DNA of 64,000 bases. Origin: Limnohabitans sp. Rim11 (lineage in GTDB: Bacteria; Pseudomonadota; Gammaproteobacteria; Burkholderiales; Burkholderiaceae_C). Positions 1-10,258 of this stretch are shown one piece after another; position 1 is the stretch's first letter; every line of letters begins with the position of its first letter. Position numbers and translations under genes: made by a program. Under the pieces are notes generated by a model. It saw nothing but the letters and a program-made list of their open reading frames with translations, ran no database searches and was not told the origin of the DNA. Location: assembly GCF_001269365.1 (NCBI RefSeq), contig NZ_CXOM01000002.1, positions 380,001-444,000 of the forward strand, given 5' to 3'.

Positions 1-1288
1 AAACTTCAGCCTCTGGATCGGTGGCTTCCATCTCATAGCTGGCAGCCAACATGGCCAAGCGACCAATCACGCCGTACATGTAGAAGCGGTTGGGCACACT
101 GGCACCGGGTTTCATGCCAGGTTGGGGCAAGTGAGGCGTGTCAGCAAAGGCCAAGGGCACAAAGCTGGCGCCTGGGGCATTGAGGTTTTCGTCCACACCA
201 CGCTCGGCATGCACGCGGTAGAAACCGCCCACCACGTAGCGGTCCATCATGTACACCACAGGCTCTGCCACCGCATCGTTCATGCGCTCGTTGGTTAGAA
301 CGCCCTCTTGAATGATGACATCGCTGACCACTTGGCCATCTTTGATGACGCTCATTTTGTTGCGCGTCTTGCGATTCAAAACATCGAGGTCGGCCACATC
401 GCGCACGGTCATGATGCCCATGCCGTAGGTGCCGTTGTCGGCTTTGACCACCACAAAGGGCTTCTCGTTGATGCCGTACTCTTTGTACTTGCGTTTGATT
501 TTGGTCAGCAAAGCATCGACGTTGCTGCGCAAGGCCTCAATGCCAATGCCTTCTGCAAAATTGACATCGCCGCATTGGCTGAACATGGGGTTGATGAGCC
601 ATGGGTCGATGCCCAACAATTTGCCAAAGCGTTTGGCCACCTCTTCGTAGCTTTGGAAGTGCAATGTTTTGCGTCGCACGCTCCAGCCCGCATGCAAAGG
701 CGGCAGCAGGTGCTGCTCGTGCAACTCTTCCAAAATGCCAGGGGCGCCTGCCGACAAATCGTTGTTCAGCAAAATGGTGCAGGGGTCAAAGTCTTTCAGG
801 CCCACGCGGTGCTTGGTGCGAAGCACTGGCTCTAAGGTCACTTGCTCGCCACCTGGTAGGTCAATGGTGGTGACTTCTTTGATCTCAGGATTGATGGAGC
901 CAATGCGCACATTCAAGCCAGCCATGTGGAAGATGCGCTGCAGCTGCACCACATTGCTCAAATAGAACGTATTGCGCGTGTGGTTCTCGGGAATGATCAA
1001 AAGGTTCTTGGCTTCGGGGCAAATTTTTTCAATGGCCGCTTGGGCTGCTTGCACCGCCAGAGGCAACATTTCGGGCGACAAATTGTTCCAGCCACCTGGA
1101 AACAAATTGGTGTCCACAGGCGCCAACTTAAAGCCGGCATTGCGAATGTCCACCGAGGTGTAAATGGGGGGCGTGTGCTCCATCCATTCAAGGCGAAACC
1201 AGCGCTCAATGGCAGGCATGGAGTCGAGCACGCGTTGCTCGAGTTCGTTGATGGGGCCATTCAAGGCCGTGACTAAGTGCGGAACCAT
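1..1288 (-). CDS. gshA: Glutamate-cysteine ligase, proteobacterial (ferrooxidans-like) type; 3' end cut by window edge
   Basis: Translating the minus strand from the ATG gives an open frame of 429 codons that runs off the left edge. The protein starts MVPHLVTALNGPINELEQRV and resembles the GshA type common in Burkholderiales, which catalyses the first step of glutathione synthesis (ATP-dependent joining of glutamate and cysteine) and is unrelated in length and sequence to the E. coli enzyme. That family is about 430 residues, so only a few C-terminal residues should be missing. An AAGG stretch lies about 7 bases before the ATG. The gene starts 17 bases after the proA stop and is probably the last gene of the long bamE-to-gshA transcript. 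The family call rests on remembered sequence; frame and start are seen directly. Confidence 0.85.
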   Translation of the reverse strand, partial: MVPHLVTALNGPINELEQRVLDSMPAIERWFRLEWMEHTPPIYTSVDIRNAGFKLAPVDTNLFPGGWNNLSPEMLPLAVQAAQAAIEKICPEAKNLLIIPENHTRNTFYLSNVVQLQRIFHMAGLNVRIGSINPEIKEVTTIDLPGGEQVTLEPVLRTKHRVGLKDFDPCTILLNNDLSAGAPGILEELHEQHLLPPLHAGWSVRRKTLHFQSYEEVAKRFGKLLGIDPWLINPMFSQCGDVNFAEGIGIEALRSNVDALLTKIKRKYKEYGINEKPFVVVKADNGTYGMGIMTVRDVADLDVLNRKTRNKMSVIKDGQVVSDVIIQEGVLTNERMNDAVAEPVVYMMDRYVVGGFYRVHAERGVDENLNAPGASFVPLAFADTPHLPQPGMKPGASVPNRFYMYGVIGRLAMLAASYEMEATDPEAEV

Positions 1289-1305
1289 AAGCGCCTTGTA
1301 ATTAA

Positions 1306-2625
1306 TTAGTTGCGAACTTCACCCTCGCCCAGTACAACGTACTTAAGCGAAGTGAGTCCTTCTATACCAACCGGTCCACGGGCGTGAAACTTGTCGGTGG
1401 AGATGCCAATTTCGGCACCCAAGCCAAACTCAAAGCCATCGGCAAACCGGGTGCTGGTGTTGACCATGACGCTGGCTGAATCGACCTCGCGCAAGAAGCG
1501 CTGCGCATGCATGTGATGGCGCGTGAGGATGGCATCGGTGTGATGGCTTGAATAGTGATTGATGTGCGCAATGGCTTGATCGAGGCCTTCCACCACTTTG
1601 ATGCTGATGATGGGCGCCAAATATTCTTCGAACCAATCTTGCTCGGTGGCATCGACCAATTGAGCGCCAGCGACTTGCGACAAGATGGCCTTTGACTTGG
1701 GGCAGCAACGCATTTCTACGCCTTTGTCGGCGTAAATTTTGCCAATCAGCGGCAGAAATTCAGCTGCCACACCCTGGGCCACCAACAAACCTTCGCTGGC
1801 ATTGCAGGGGCTGTACTTGTGGGTCTTGGCGTTGTCGGCCACTTTGACGGCCATGGCCACATCGCAAGGGTCGTCCACATAGGTGTGGCAGTTGCCATCG
1901 AGGTGCTTGATGACGGGTACTTTGGCGTCGCGGCTGATGCGCTCAATCAGGCCTTTGCCACCACGAGGAATGATGACATCGACATACGCGGGCATGGCAA
2001 TCAAATGACCCACAGCCTCTCGGTCGGTGGTTTGAACCAACTGAACCGCATCGGCAGGCAAGCCAGACTCTTGCAAGGCTTGCTGCACCAACAAAGCCAA
2101 GGCTTTGTTGGACTCAATGGCTTCAGAGCCGCCACGTAAAATGCATGCGTTGCCGCTTTTGATCGACAAACTGGCCGCCTCAATGGTGACGTTGGGGCGA
2201 CTCTCAAAAATCATACCGAACACACCGATGGGCACCCGCATTTGACCGACCCGAATGCCACTAGGCTGTTGCTTCATGCCAATGATTTCACCAATCACAT
2301 CGGGCATGGCGGCCAATTGCTCGCAGCCTTCTGCACAGGTGGCCAGCACCTTGGGTGTTAAACGCAATCGGTCCACCATGGGTGCCGCCAAGCCTGCAGC
2401 TTCGGCGCGAGCCAAATCTTTGGCATTGTCAGACTGCAAGGCTTGGGTGTTGTCGCACAGCAATGCGGCCAAGCGTTTGAGTGCTAGATTTTTTGACGCA
2501 GTGGAGGCGCGTGCCATGGCAGCCGAAGCTGTTTTGGCGCGTTGACCCAGCGCTGTCATTTGGTCTTGCACCGATCCATGCAAAACATCGGCAGTTTGGG
2601 GGGTGGCAGTTAAAGGCGCGTTCAT
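1306..2625 (-). CDS. proA: Gamma-glutamyl phosphate reductase
   Basis: This 439-residue cytosolic enzyme reduces gamma-glutamyl phosphate to glutamate semialdehyde with NADPH, the second step of proline synthesis. The aldehyde-dehydrogenase-like fold is recognisable from [12 protein letters not shown] (136-147) and the nucleotide-binding stretch [12 protein letters not shown]. The catalytic cysteine is Cys274 in [11 protein letters not shown]. The protein is about 20 residues longer than E. coli ProA because of an Ala/Thr-rich N-terminus, so a later start is possible, though the first ATG is kept. It lies between holA and gshA in the same direction. proB is not in the window, so proline genes are split, as is usual in this group. 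Confidence 0.96.
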   Translation of the reverse strand: MNAPLTATPQTADVLHGSVQDQMTALGQRAKTASAAMARASTASKNLALKRLAALLCDNTQALQSDNAKDLARAEAAGLAAPMVDRLRLTPKVLATCAEGCEQLAAMPDVIGEIIGMKQQPSGIRVGQMRVPIGVFGMIFESRPNVTIEAASLSIKSGNACILRGGSEAIESNKALALLVQQALQESGLPADAVQLVQTTDREAVGHLIAMPAYVDVIIPRGGKGLIERISRDAKVPVIKHLDGNCHTYVDDPCDVAMAVKVADNAKTHKYSPCNASEGLLVAQGVAAEFLPLIGKIYADKGVEMRCCPKSKAILSQVAGAQLVDATEQDWFEEYLAPIISIKVVEGLDQAIAHINHYSSHHTDAILTRHHMHAQRFLREVDSASVMVNTSTRFADGFEFGLGAEIGISTDKFHARGPVGIEGLTSLKYVVLGEGEVRN

Positions 2626-2698
2626 GCCGACATTTTCGCACTCTTGCGGGCAGATGTGGGAAATGGCCTTCAGACTTTGAGTGAAGTCTTTGATGGGG

Positions 2699-2732
2699 GT
2701 CTAGGTTTAAGTTTAAGTCTAGGTTTAGACCT
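2699..2732. repeat. Short AT-rich repeat at the holA 3' end
   Basis: A 34-base stretch contains two copies of GTCTAGGTTTA(A/G) separated by a GTTTAA step, and its outer six bases (GGTCTA / TAGACC) are inverted repeats. It spans the holA stop codon. It differs from the surrounding GC-rich sequence. Its function is unknown; it could be slippage-derived sequence or a weak 3' structure. Confidence 0.5.
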
Positions 2733-3780
2733 TGGCTGTGCAGGCACTGGCCACTCTCAAAGCCAGTCTTTGCAAGGCTTGCCATGGATCGGCGGGCCAA
2801 TCGGCTACTTTCAGACCCTTCACAATGCCATCGACCTGATGGGCGTTTTGCAGCAATTGGGCCAATCTTGAGCCCGACAGCCTGGGCAAAACACGCTCGA
2901 ACAGCTTTTCACGAACACCCCAAATGCGCTGCTCTCGCAAAGCCATGGGCATCGGTTTGCCTTCTGCAATGGCATCTTTGACGCGTTTTAAAGCCCGGAT
3001 GTCTTCGGCCAAGGTGTAGTGCACCAGCACGGCGGCCTCGCCTTCGGCTTGAAGCCCATCCAACATGCGTTGGACCCGGGCCACTTGGCCAGACAGAACG
3101 GCTTCTGACAATTTGAAAACGTCATAGCGCGCCACATTCAAGACGGCGCTTTCGACTTGTTCGAGGCTTAACTCCCCTTCGGGATACAGCAAGCCCAATT
3201 TCTGAATTTCTTGATGAGCGGCCAGCAAATTGCCTTCCACCCGATCGGCAAAAAACTGCAAACAAGCTTGGCCTTCTTGGCCTGCCGCCACACTTTGATT
3301 TTGCATTTTCAAGCGTTGGGCAATCCACTGTGGCAAGTGCGCTCGCTCTACAGATTCAACTTGCAAGGTGACACCAAACTGGTCCAAGGCGCCAAACCAG
3401 GCGCCTTTCTTGGTGGCATTGTCCAGTTTTGGCAAGATGAACAGGGTCAAGGTGCTGTCATTGCCCTCTGCACTTTGCGCCAACTGCTGAATCATGGGGC
3501 TGCCCTCTTTGCCAGGCTTGCCCGTTGGAATGCGAACTTCCAACATCTGTCGATCGGCAAACAAACTCAAAGAGCCACCTGCCGCCAAAACCTCGCTCCA
3601 ATCGAAGTGAGCACCCGAGACCACATGCACACTGCGCTCGGTGTAGCCCTGTGCACGCGCTGTGGCGCGAATGGCATCGGCAGCCTCTTGCACAAGCAAG
3701 GCTTCATCCCCGTGCAGGGTGTACAAACTGCGCAAGCCTTTTTGCAAATGCGCTTGAAGTTGAGGCAAAGCCAATTGCAT
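2725..3780 (-). CDS. holA: DNA polymerase III subunit delta
   Basis: This 351-residue protein is the clamp-loader subunit that opens the beta sliding clamp. It begins MQLALPQLQAHLQKGLRSLY and continues with the HolA hallmark of a degenerate AAA+ domain starting LHGDEALLVQEAADAIR. The fold is a domain I-II ATPase-like part followed by the helical collar domain (C-terminal 130 residues, with QRIWGVREKLFERVLPRL). Length matches the family (about 340). It follows lptE in the same direction with a gap of about 50 bases, the lptE-holA order usual across proteobacteria. No Shine-Dalgarno sequence is visible before the ATG, so translation may depend on coupling to upstream genes. Confidence 0.93.
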   Translation of the reverse strand: MQLALPQLQAHLQKGLRSLYTLHGDEALLVQEAADAIRATARAQGYTERSVHVVSGAHFDWSEVLAAGGSLSLFADRQMLEVRIPTGKPGKEGSPMIQQLAQSAEGNDSTLTLFILPKLDNATKKGAWFGALDQFGVTLQVESVERAHLPQWIAQRLKMQNQSVAAGQEGQACLQFFADRVEGNLLAAHQEIQKLGLLYPEGELSLEQVESAVLNVARYDVFKLSEAVLSGQVARVQRMLDGLQAEGEAAVLVHYTLAEDIRALKRVKDAIAEGKPMPMALREQRIWGVREKLFERVLPRLSGSRLAQLLQNAHQVDGIVKGLKVADWPADPWQALQRLALRVASACTAKV

Positions 3781-3829
3781 AAATTAAAGCCGCTTCAAAT
3801 CAACATGAGTCACGCGTGCTTGCATGCCA

Positions 3830-4387
3830 TCAAAGCGTTTTGACGGCTGCCAAGCGGCGCATCATTTGCTGCACGATGTCGATTTGCATGTCGCGGTACA
3901 TCATGTTTTCTTCAATTTCTTTGGCCAAGGCGGCGGTTTCCAAAAAGCTCAAATCGCGTTGCTGCTGCAATTCAACTTCTGGAATCAGGTCCTTGCCTTG
4001 TGGCGTGCGCAGTCGAAATTTCACTTTCAAGCGCAGTTGCAATTCACGCACTTGGCCTGATGCGTTCAAGCCCACCACCACACGTTCGCGCTGCTCCGAA
4101 ATCACATCCAAAACCACCTCGGCCGACGCCATGTCATTGGCTTCTGTTAAGACTTTGAGTTCTGAATTGGCCGTGAAGGCTCTGCGCAAATCAGCCTGCA
4201 AAGCGGATTGACGCGGTGTGATCAAGAACACCGTTTTGAAAGGCAGGCTGGCCGCTTGTCGCAACTGAAACCCACAACCCGAAAGCGCCAACACCGAAGT
4301 GCCCAAGGCTCCCATCAAAGTTTGCAACGCAAAGCGGCGCTTCACACCTTGCGATGTGTTTTGATTGGCCTTGTGTTGAACGGTCAT
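3830..4387 (-). CDS. lptE: LPS-assembly lipoprotein LptE
   Basis: The 185-residue protein has a lipoprotein signal: basic KRR at 16-18, a hydrophobic stretch, and lipobox LSGC with the lipidated Cys at 38, followed by GFQLRQAASLPFKTVFL, typical of LptE (formerly RlpB). LptE sits inside the LptD barrel in the outer membrane and helps insert lipopolysaccharide. The C-terminal part reads EENMMYRDMQIDIVQQMMRR, a conserved LptE ending. It lies 20 bases downstream of leuS and ahead of holA, the standard leuS-lptE-holA order. The n-region is longer than usual and contains a twin arginine, but the lipobox argues for Sec and Lsp processing. Confidence 0.9.
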   Translation of the reverse strand: MTVQHKANQNTSQGVKRRFALQTLMGALGTSVLALSGCGFQLRQAASLPFKTVFLITPRQSALQADLRRAFTANSELKVLTEANDMASAEVVLDVISEQRERVVVGLNASGQVRELQLRLKVKFRLRTPQGKDLIPEVELQQQRDLSFLETAALAKEIEENMMYRDMQIDIVQQMMRRLAAVKTL

Positions 4388-4407
4388 CAGTCGATTCGCA
4401 AGTGAAC

Positions 4408-7080
4408 TTAAAGAACCACGTTGACCAAACGCCCAGGCACCACAATGATTTTCTTGGGTACAGCGCCAGCACCTTGTTTGGTCACTTGCTCATGCGAAGC
4501 AGCCGCTTGTTCAATGGCAGCTTTGTCTGCATTGGCAGGTACCGTGAGCGAGCCACGCAACTTGCCATTGATTTGCAACATGAGTTCAATCTCGTCGCGC
4601 TGCAATGCAGTTTCGTCTACGCCGGGCCAAGCCGTATCTAGCAAATCGCCTTGACTTGCGCCATAGCCCAACTCGTTCCACAACTGGAAAGCCAGGTGTG
4701 GGCAGGCGGGGTACATCACGCGCAGCAAGATGGAATAGCACTCGGCCAGGGCCGCGTTGTCATTCACATCGCTTGAATTAGACAGCGGAGAATCTTCCAG
4801 CGTGTTGAGCATCTTCATGAGCGCCGACACCACGGTGTTGTATTGCATGCGCTCGTAATCGTAATTGGCTTGGCGCAGCACCGAGTGAATTTCGAGACGC
4901 AACTTCTTGGCCTCGGCACTGAAGGTGATGGGCTGCGAGCGGTCAACGCCCAAGCCCACTTTCAATGCGCCTTCCACTTTGACCGCGTAGTTCCAAACAC
5001 GGCGCACAAAACGGTAGCTGCCTTCCACGGCTGCATCGTTCCACTCCAACGTGGCTTCGGGGGGCGCAGTAAACATGGTGTACAAACGCGCCGTATCTGC
5101 ACCGTATTTTTCAATCAGGTCTTGCGGATCGACGCCATTATTTTTCGACTTGGACATGGTGCCCACGCCTTCGTAATCGATGGCGGTGCCCACAGGCAAT
5201 TCGCCCACAGCGTTTTTCAAACGCGCGCCAATCACTTTGCCGTCGTCGGCCAACACGTGCTCCACATCGTGGGGCCAGAAATAATCCTTGCCACCTTTGT
5301 CGGTGCGACGCGAGTAAATGTGGTTCAGCACCATGCCTTGCGTGAGCAACTTGGTGAAAGGCTCGTCCACTTTGACCAAGCCCAAATCGCGCATGACTTT
5401 GGTCCAGAAGCGCGCATAGAGCAAGTGCAAAATAGCGTGCTCAATGCCACCAATGTACTGGTCCATCGGCATCCAGTAGTCGGCACCCTCGGCCACCATT
5501 TGCTCGGTGTTCTTGGGGTCGCAATAGCGCATAAAGTACCAAGACGAATCGACAAAGGTGTCCATGGTGTCGGTTTCGCGGCGCGCGGGTTTGCCGCAGA
5601 CAGGACACACTACACCAGCGTGGAAGCCATCGTGTTTGTTGAGCGGATTGCCTGAGCCATCGGGAATGCAATCTTGCGGAAGCACCACGGGCAAATCTTT
5701 TTCGGGCACGGGCACAGCGCCGTGTTCATCGCAATGGATGATTGGAATCGGTGTGCCCCAATAGCGCTGACGGCTAATGCCCCAGTCGCGCAGACGCCAA
5801 GTGGTTTTCTTCTCGCCTAAACCTTTGGCAGCCAAGTCGGCAGCCACCGTTTCTAAAGCGTCTTTGAAATTCAGGCCGTCGTATTGGCCAGAGTTGACCA
5901 ACACGCCGTTGACTTTGTCGCCAAAGCCATCGTGCCATTCGGTGTGGCTGAAGGTCACGCCTTTGGAGGCCACCACTTGCTGAATGGGCAATTGGTATTT
6001 GAGGGCAAACGCAAAATCGCGCTCGTCGTGCGCTGGCACGCCCATCACGGCGCCATCACCGTAACTCATGAGCACATAGTTGCCCACCCACACTTCGACA
6101 GGCTTGCCTGTAAGCGGGTGCGTAACGGACAAGCCCGTGCGCATGCCTTCTTTTTCTTTGACAGCCAACTCGGCTTCGGTGGTGCCGCCCTTTTGGCAGG
6201 TTTCAATGAAAGTGGCCAAGGCGGGTTGCGTGAGCGCTGCATGCGCTGCCAAAGGATGCTCAGGTGCCACCGCGCAAAACGTCACGCCCATGATGGTGTC
6301 GGGACGTGTGGTGAACACATACATCTTGCCGTCTTGAATGAGCTGACCGTCGGCACCGCGAATGTCGTGCGGGAACGCAAAGCGCACACCGGTGGATTTG
6401 CCAATCCAGTTTTCTTGCATGAGCTTCACGCGCTCGGGCCAGCCGGGCAACTTGTCGCCGGTGACAAAGTCGAGCAACTCTTCGGCGTAGTCTGTGATCT
6501 TTAAGTAATAGCCAGGAATTTCGCGCTTCTCAACCACCGCACCAGTGCGCCAGCCTTTGCCGTCGATCACTTGTTCGTTGGCCAACACGGTTTGGTCAAT
6601 CGGGTCCCAATTGACGACTTGTGTTTTGCGATAGGCCACGCCCTTCTCTAACATCTTCAAGAACAACCACTGGTTCCACTTGTAGTAGCTGGCATCACAC
6701 GTGGCCACCTCGCGGCTCCAGTCGATGGCCAAGCCCATGGCCTGCATCTGCTTCTTCATGTAAGCGATGTTTTCGTAGGTCCACTTGGCGGGCGGTACGC
6801 CGTTCTTCAAAGCGGCATTTTCGGCGGGCAAACCAAACGCATCCCAGCCCATGGGCATGAGCACGTTGTAGCCGTTCATGCGCAAATAGCGCGTGAGCAT
6901 GTCGTTGATGGTGTAGTTGCGCACGTGGCCCATGTGCAGCTTGCCGCTGGGGTAGGGCAGCATGGAGCAGGCGTAAAACTTCTTTTTGCTGGCGTCTTCG
7001 GTAACGCGGTAAGCATCGCGAGCGTTCCACTGGCTTTGCGCCGCGGGCTCAACTTCGAGGTGGTTGTACTTGTCTTGCAT
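4408..7080 (-). CDS. leuS: Leucyl-tRNA synthetase
   Basis: A class I aminoacyl-tRNA synthetase of 890 residues. The start chosen is the internal ATG giving [15 protein letters not shown], which matches the family; the longer open frame adds 18 unlikely residues. The HIGH-type motif is HMGH (49-52), the editing-domain threonine-rich loop is TTRPDTIMG, and a CPVC zinc-like pair precedes the DSSWYF region. The second catalytic motif is TMSKS (641-645) instead of KMSKS: the first lysine is threonine, while the second lysine is kept. TACAAT, a good -10 hexamer, lies at 7091-7096, so a short-leader promoter may sit just upstream even though exbD is on the same strand. Confidence 0.97.
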   Translation of the reverse strand: MQDKYNHLEVEPAAQSQWNARDAYRVTEDASKKKFYACSMLPYPSGKLHMGHVRNYTINDMLTRYLRMNGYNVLMPMGWDAFGLPAENAALKNGVPPAKWTYENIAYMKKQMQAMGLAIDWSREVATCDASYYKWNQWLFLKMLEKGVAYRKTQVVNWDPIDQTVLANEQVIDGKGWRTGAVVEKREIPGYYLKITDYAEELLDFVTGDKLPGWPERVKLMQENWIGKSTGVRFAFPHDIRGADGQLIQDGKMYVFTTRPDTIMGVTFCAVAPEHPLAAHAALTQPALATFIETCQKGGTTEAELAVKEKEGMRTGLSVTHPLTGKPVEVWVGNYVLMSYGDGAVMGVPAHDERDFAFALKYQLPIQQVVASKGVTFSHTEWHDGFGDKVNGVLVNSGQYDGLNFKDALETVAADLAAKGLGEKKTTWRLRDWGISRQRYWGTPIPIIHCDEHGAVPVPEKDLPVVLPQDCIPDGSGNPLNKHDGFHAGVVCPVCGKPARRETDTMDTFVDSSWYFMRYCDPKNTEQMVAEGADYWMPMDQYIGGIEHAILHLLYARFWTKVMRDLGLVKVDEPFTKLLTQGMVLNHIYSRRTDKGGKDYFWPHDVEHVLADDGKVIGARLKNAVGELPVGTAIDYEGVGTMSKSKNNGVDPQDLIEKYGADTARLYTMFTAPPEATLEWNDAAVEGSYRFVRRVWNYAVKVEGALKVGLGVDRSQPITFSAEAKKLRLEIHSVLRQANYDYERMQYNTVVSALMKMLNTLEDSPLSNSSDVNDNAALAECYSILLRVMYPACPHLAFQLWNELGYGASQGDLLDTAWPGVDETALQRDEIELMLQINGKLRGSLTVPANADKAAIEQAAASHEQVTKQGAGAVPKKIIVVPGRLVNVVL

Positions 7081-7173
7081 GATGGTGCAAATTGTAGGGG
7101 TTTGCAGAGGGCTCATGCCTCTGACAGTGTGCAAATGACTGGATCTGACTGAATCCGTCAGAAACTAAGTGGC

Positions 7174-7614
7174 TCAGGGGCTTTGAGATGCACCTTGGGG
7201 GGCACCTGGCGCCGTCACAAAACCAATGCGCCACAGGCCAGCTTGTTGCGCCAAACCCATCAAATTCAAGACTTGGCCATAAGGCACCGCTTGATCAGCC
7301 CTGAGCTGAACTTCGACCTGGGGTTTTTGAATGGCCACGCGGTTCAAGGCGTTGGGCAAATCTTCTAGGGTGATAGGCTTGTCGTTGAGAAAGATCTCGC
7401 CAGCCGAACTGAGGCTGAGATTGATGGACTCTGGCGCCTCACCAGCTTGGGCCGCCTGCGACTGAGGCAAGTCGAGGCGGATGGCGCTGGTAAGCAATGG
7501 GGCCGTCAGGATAAAAATGACCAACAAGACCAACATGACATCGACCAGGGGCGTGACGTTGATGTCGCTAAAGGGCTTGGCCTGAGGCGTTCTGGGAAAG
7601 CGACCAAATGCCAT
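7174..7614 (-). CDS. exbD: ExbD/TolR-family proton-channel partner
   Basis: A 146-residue inner-membrane protein with a short cytoplasmic tail, one membrane segment (about 23-42) and a periplasmic domain. The segment begins with the family motif SDINVTPLVDVMLVLL, whose aspartate (VDVMLV) is the proton-carrying residue of ExbD/TolR. It works with the preceding ExbB-like protein to convert proton-motive force into movement of a TonB- or Tol-type partner. No tonB, tolA or tolB is near, so ExbD and TolR cannot be separated by context; the position between dapB-exbB and leuS is the usual one in Comamonadaceae. It ends about 90 bases before the leuS start. Confidence 0.88.
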   Translation of the reverse strand: MAFGRFPRTPQAKPFSDINVTPLVDVMLVLLVIFILTAPLLTSAIRLDLPQSQAAQAGEAPESINLSLSSAGEIFLNDKPITLEDLPNALNRVAIQKPQVEVQLRADQAVPYGQVLNLMGLAQQAGLWRIGFVTAPGAPQGASQSP

Positions 7615-7622
7615 GGCGATGC

Positions 7623-8267
7623 TTAACTTTGGCGACCTGTGAGCAGGTTCAAAAGATCTTGGGCAAAGCCTTCCAGCACCACCTCAATTTGGGACACAGT
7701 GCGGCCAAACACGTTGTAAGCCAACACGGCGGGAATGGCCACAGCCAGTCCTGCTGCAGTCATGACCAAAGCCTCGCCCACGGGCCCCGCCACGCGGTCT
7801 AAAGTAATTTGACCAACTTCGGCCATGCCACTCAAAGCGTTGAAGATGCCCCAAACTGTGCCAAGCAAACCGATGAATGGCGAAATTGCACCCGTGGTGG
7901 CCAACAACAATTGGCCCCATTGCAGGCGGTTGAGGGTGTTTTGCAGGCTGTCACGAAGCACGCGGGTCAGCTGGTGTTGGCGTTCGCCAGATGCCGCCAA
8001 GGTGCCCCCCAAAGGCAACAAGGTGGCCTCCAACATGGGCAAAACAGAGCGGTCGCGATCGAACTGGGTCACACGCGAATGCGCATCTTCAAACTGAGCA
8101 GCCTGCCAAAAAGCCGCAGTCGATTGGAGCACATCGGCCTTGACGCGCCGAAGCAAACTGAACTTCCAGAGGATGACCACCCAAGTGCCGACCGACATGG
8201 CCAACAAAGCAATGGCCACAAAGCGAGTGACAAAGTCACCTTGCAGCCAAAAAGTCAGCAGGCTCAT
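7623..8267 (-). CDS. exbB: MotA/TolQ/ExbB proton-channel protein
   Basis: A 214-residue membrane protein with three hydrophobic segments (about 14-34, 120-145 and 160-185), the TolQ/ExbB layout. The pattern ATTGAISPFIGLLGTVWGI is the conserved second-segment signature with Gly-rich packing and the LLGTVWG core. It forms the pentameric stator around the ExbD/TolR dimer. It is 8 bases upstream of exbD and 13 bases downstream of dapB, so all three are surely co-transcribed. As with its partner, ExbB versus TolQ is not decided by context; the short length (Tol proteins average about 230) slightly favours ExbB. Confidence 0.88.
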   Translation of the reverse strand: MSLLTFWLQGDFVTRFVAIALLAMSVGTWVVILWKFSLLRRVKADVLQSTAAFWQAAQFEDAHSRVTQFDRDRSVLPMLEATLLPLGGTLAASGERQHQLTRVLRDSLQNTLNRLQWGQLLLATTGAISPFIGLLGTVWGIFNALSGMAEVGQITLDRVAGPVGEALVMTAAGLAVAIPAVLAYNVFGRTVSQIEVVLEGFAQDLLNLLTGRQS

Positions 8268-8280
8268 GCGTCGGGTCCGG

Positions 8281-9117
8281 TTACTTCAAAGACAGGACAT
8301 CGAACATGTCGAAAAGGCCGTTTTGTTGGCTTGCCAAGAAGCGAACTGCACGCAAACTGCCTTGGGCGTAGGTAGCACGGCTTGAAGACTTGTGAGTCAC
8401 CTCGATGCGCTCGCCCGTACCGGCAAACAAGACTGTGTGGTCGCCCACAATGTCGCCGCCCCGAATGGTGGCAAAGCCGATGCTGGAGGGATCGCGCTCA
8501 CCTGTGACGCCTTCGCGGGCATACACGGCGCAATCTTTAAGGTCGCGGCCCAGAGCGTCGGCAATGACCTCACCCATCTTGAGCGCGGTACCGGAAGGGG
8601 CATCCACTTTGTGACGGTGATGCGCTTCAATGATCTCGATGTCGTAGCCCGTCGCCAAAGCTTTGGCGGCCATTTCGAGCAATTTGAGTGTGACGTTGAC
8701 GCCCACGCTCATATTGGGGGCCATGACAATGGCGATGTCTTTGGAGATGGCTTTGATTTCGGCTTTTTCGGCTTCGGAAAAACCGGTGGTACCAATGACC
8801 GCTTTGACGCCCAAAGCTTGGCAGACCTTGAGGTGCGCCAGCGTGCCTTCAGGTCGGGTGAAATCAATCAGGTACTGAGAGTTTTGCAAGCCGCGCTTTA
8901 AGTCGCCTGTAACTAAGATGCCACTTGGCTTGCCCATTGAGGCGCCAGCATCGGCGCCAACGGATGGGCTGGTGGCCAAATCCAAAGCGCCAGACAAACG
9001 GCAGTCGTCAGACTGACTGATGGCCTCGATCAACATTTGACCCATGCGGCCAGAGGCGCCAGCGACCGCAATGGCGTGCGAAGCGGTGCCTTTGGAAAGT
9101 GAGGAAAGGGATGTCAT
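8281..9117 (-). CDS. dapB: 4-hydroxy-tetrahydrodipicolinate reductase
   Basis: A 278-residue enzyme of lysine and diaminopimelate synthesis that reduces hydroxy-tetrahydrodipicolinate with NAD(P)H. The Rossmann motif is [11 protein letters not shown] (18-28) and the substrate-binding signature is [20 protein letters not shown], containing the catalytic His-His and Lys. Length fits the family (about 270). The ten or so N-terminal residues before the Rossmann strand are Ser-rich and poorly conserved. It lies eight bases downstream of bamE and just ahead of exbB, joining a cell-wall precursor enzyme with envelope genes in one transcript. Confidence 0.96.
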   Translation of the reverse strand: MTSLSSLSKGTASHAIAVAGASGRMGQMLIEAISQSDDCRLSGALDLATSPSVGADAGASMGKPSGILVTGDLKRGLQNSQYLIDFTRPEGTLAHLKVCQALGVKAVIGTTGFSEAEKAEIKAISKDIAIVMAPNMSVGVNVTLKLLEMAAKALATGYDIEIIEAHHRHKVDAPSGTALKMGEVIADALGRDLKDCAVYAREGVTGERDPSSIGFATIRGGDIVGDHTVLFAGTGERIEVTHKSSSRATYAQGSLRAVRFLASQQNGLFDMFDVLSLK

Positions 9118-9125
9118 GGGCGTGC

Positions 9126-9731
9126 TTAGCGTGCGGCTGGTTCAAGCGGGGGGTACGAACTGGGCAAAGGAAGCGCAGGGTTTGAAGTTGGCTCGGCTTT
9201 GCGCACGGGGGGAGGGTATTTGCGAAGGTCTTCTTCTTTGGCCTGAAGTTCAGGCACTTTGGGGGCTTCTTTTTTGGCCACCAACTGGGTTACAAATTCG
9301 GTTTCGCTGGGCAATTCATCGCCTGTCATGCGGTCCAGTACATCGCCTTTGAACCACACATTCAAGCTGAAGCTTTGGGGTGGCACACCCTGGCGACGAA
9401 TGGTAAAGACATAGTCCCAGCGCTGCTCATGGAAGATGCTCGAGACCAGTGGCGTACCCAAAACCTCTTTGACCTGCTGACGCGACATCCCTGGCTTGAG
9501 GAATTCTTTTTGTTCGCGGGAAACAAAGTTGCCCTGAACCACCTCGGGGATGTACAAGATAGAGCTTGCAGCCGATGGAAGGTTGAAGCGCGGCAAACTG
9601 CATGCACTGAGCAAGCAAGTGAGGCCAAGCACACACAGCATGCGCAGGCCAAGGCCTGAATGGGGCAGAGCGCTGAATTGACCTTCAAGAAGGCTGTGTA
9701 ATGACTGGGAAATTTGAGTTTGTTTGTTCAT
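9126..9731 (-). CDS. bamE: Outer membrane assembly lipoprotein BamE
   Basis: A small lipoprotein (201 residues from the first ATG) of the SmpA/OmlA family that stabilises the Bam complex inserting outer-membrane barrels. A hydrophobic segment ends in lipobox LLSAC with lipid-attached Cys44; the BamE core follows, including [20 protein letters not shown] and the [19 protein letters not shown] stretch. The C-terminus is a long Pro/Lys/Glu-rich tail not present in E. coli. The n-region before the hydrophobic segment is unusually long, but the next ATG (codon 31) leaves no basic residue, so the first ATG is retained. It is divergent from fur and is the first gene of the long minus-strand run. Confidence 0.9.
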   Translation of the reverse strand: MNKQTQISQSLHSLLEGQFSALPHSGLGLRMLCVLGLTCLLSACSLPRFNLPSAASSILYIPEVVQGNFVSREQKEFLKPGMSRQQVKEVLGTPLVSSIFHEQRWDYVFTIRRQGVPPQSFSLNVWFKGDVLDRMTGDELPSETEFVTQLVAKKEAPKVPELQAKEEDLRKYPPPVRKAEPTSNPALPLPSSYPPLEPAAR

Positions 9732-9835
9732 GGATGCTCAGCAGGCCATATGATGAAGTCATTGTAGCGGTAGCATTTGGCTCTGTTGCGTCAAAATCAC
9801 CAAAGCCCCTCTCTTTCATTTGCAAGCCAATTTTC

Positions 9836-10258
9836 ATGGACGAACTTAAAAGCACTGGACTCAAAGCCACTGTTCCTCGACAAAAGATTCTGGAGATCTT
9901 TCAAAAGGGCTTGCAAAGGCACATGACGGCGGAGGATGTTTTCAAGCACCTTCTCAAGGACAACGCCGACATAGGCTTGGCCACGGTCTACCGGGTGCTA
10001 ACCCAGTTTGAACAGGCCGGGCTGCTAAGCCGCAACCATTTTGAAAGTGGCAAAGCGGTTTATGAGTTGAACGAGGGGCAGCACCACGACCACATGGTCT
10101 GCCTAGATTGCGGCAAAGTGGAAGAGTTCTACGACGCAGAAATTGAAAAGCGCCAGCACGATGTGGCGCTGGCCAAGGGCTTTGTCATTGCCGACCATGC
10201 CCTCAGTTTGTACGCCCATTGCACACGCAAACCTTGCCCACACAGAAACTCTGCCTAA
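9836..10258 (+). CDS. fur: Ferric uptake regulator
   Basis: A 140-residue metal-dependent repressor of iron uptake genes. The start is set at the ATG giving [20 protein letters not shown], the usual N-terminus; the open frame extends 45 codons upstream but that part is unrelated. The winged-helix domain is followed by [18 protein letters not shown] with the regulatory metal histidines and the first CxxC, and a second Cys pair HCTRKPCPH close to the C-terminus. It is divergent from bamE across a gap of about 100 bases, the conserved fur/bamE arrangement in betaproteobacteria. I do not see a clear Fur box in that gap, so autoregulation is not shown. Confidence 0.96.
   Translation: MDELKSTGLKATVPRQKILEIFQKGLQRHMTAEDVFKHLLKDNADIGLATVYRVLTQFEQAGLLSRNHFESGKAVYELNEGQHHDHMVCLDCGKVEEFYDAEIEKRQHDVALAKGFVIADHALSLYAHCTRKPCPHRNSA

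Noticed and set aside
308-1276. Long plus-strand open frames opposite the left end of the window
   Set aside because: The minus strand carries a continuous gshA frame with family similarity; the plus frames are compositional shadows.
4843-6504. Long plus-strand open frames (for example 270 and 206 codons) inside leuS
   Set aside because: They are antisense to conserved leuS codons, have low-complexity His/Val-rich content and no ribosome sites.
9701-9835. Forty-five-residue N-terminal extension of Fur
   Set aside because: It overlaps the promoter region of bamE and does not resemble Fur; the usual start [10 protein letters not shown] is internal.
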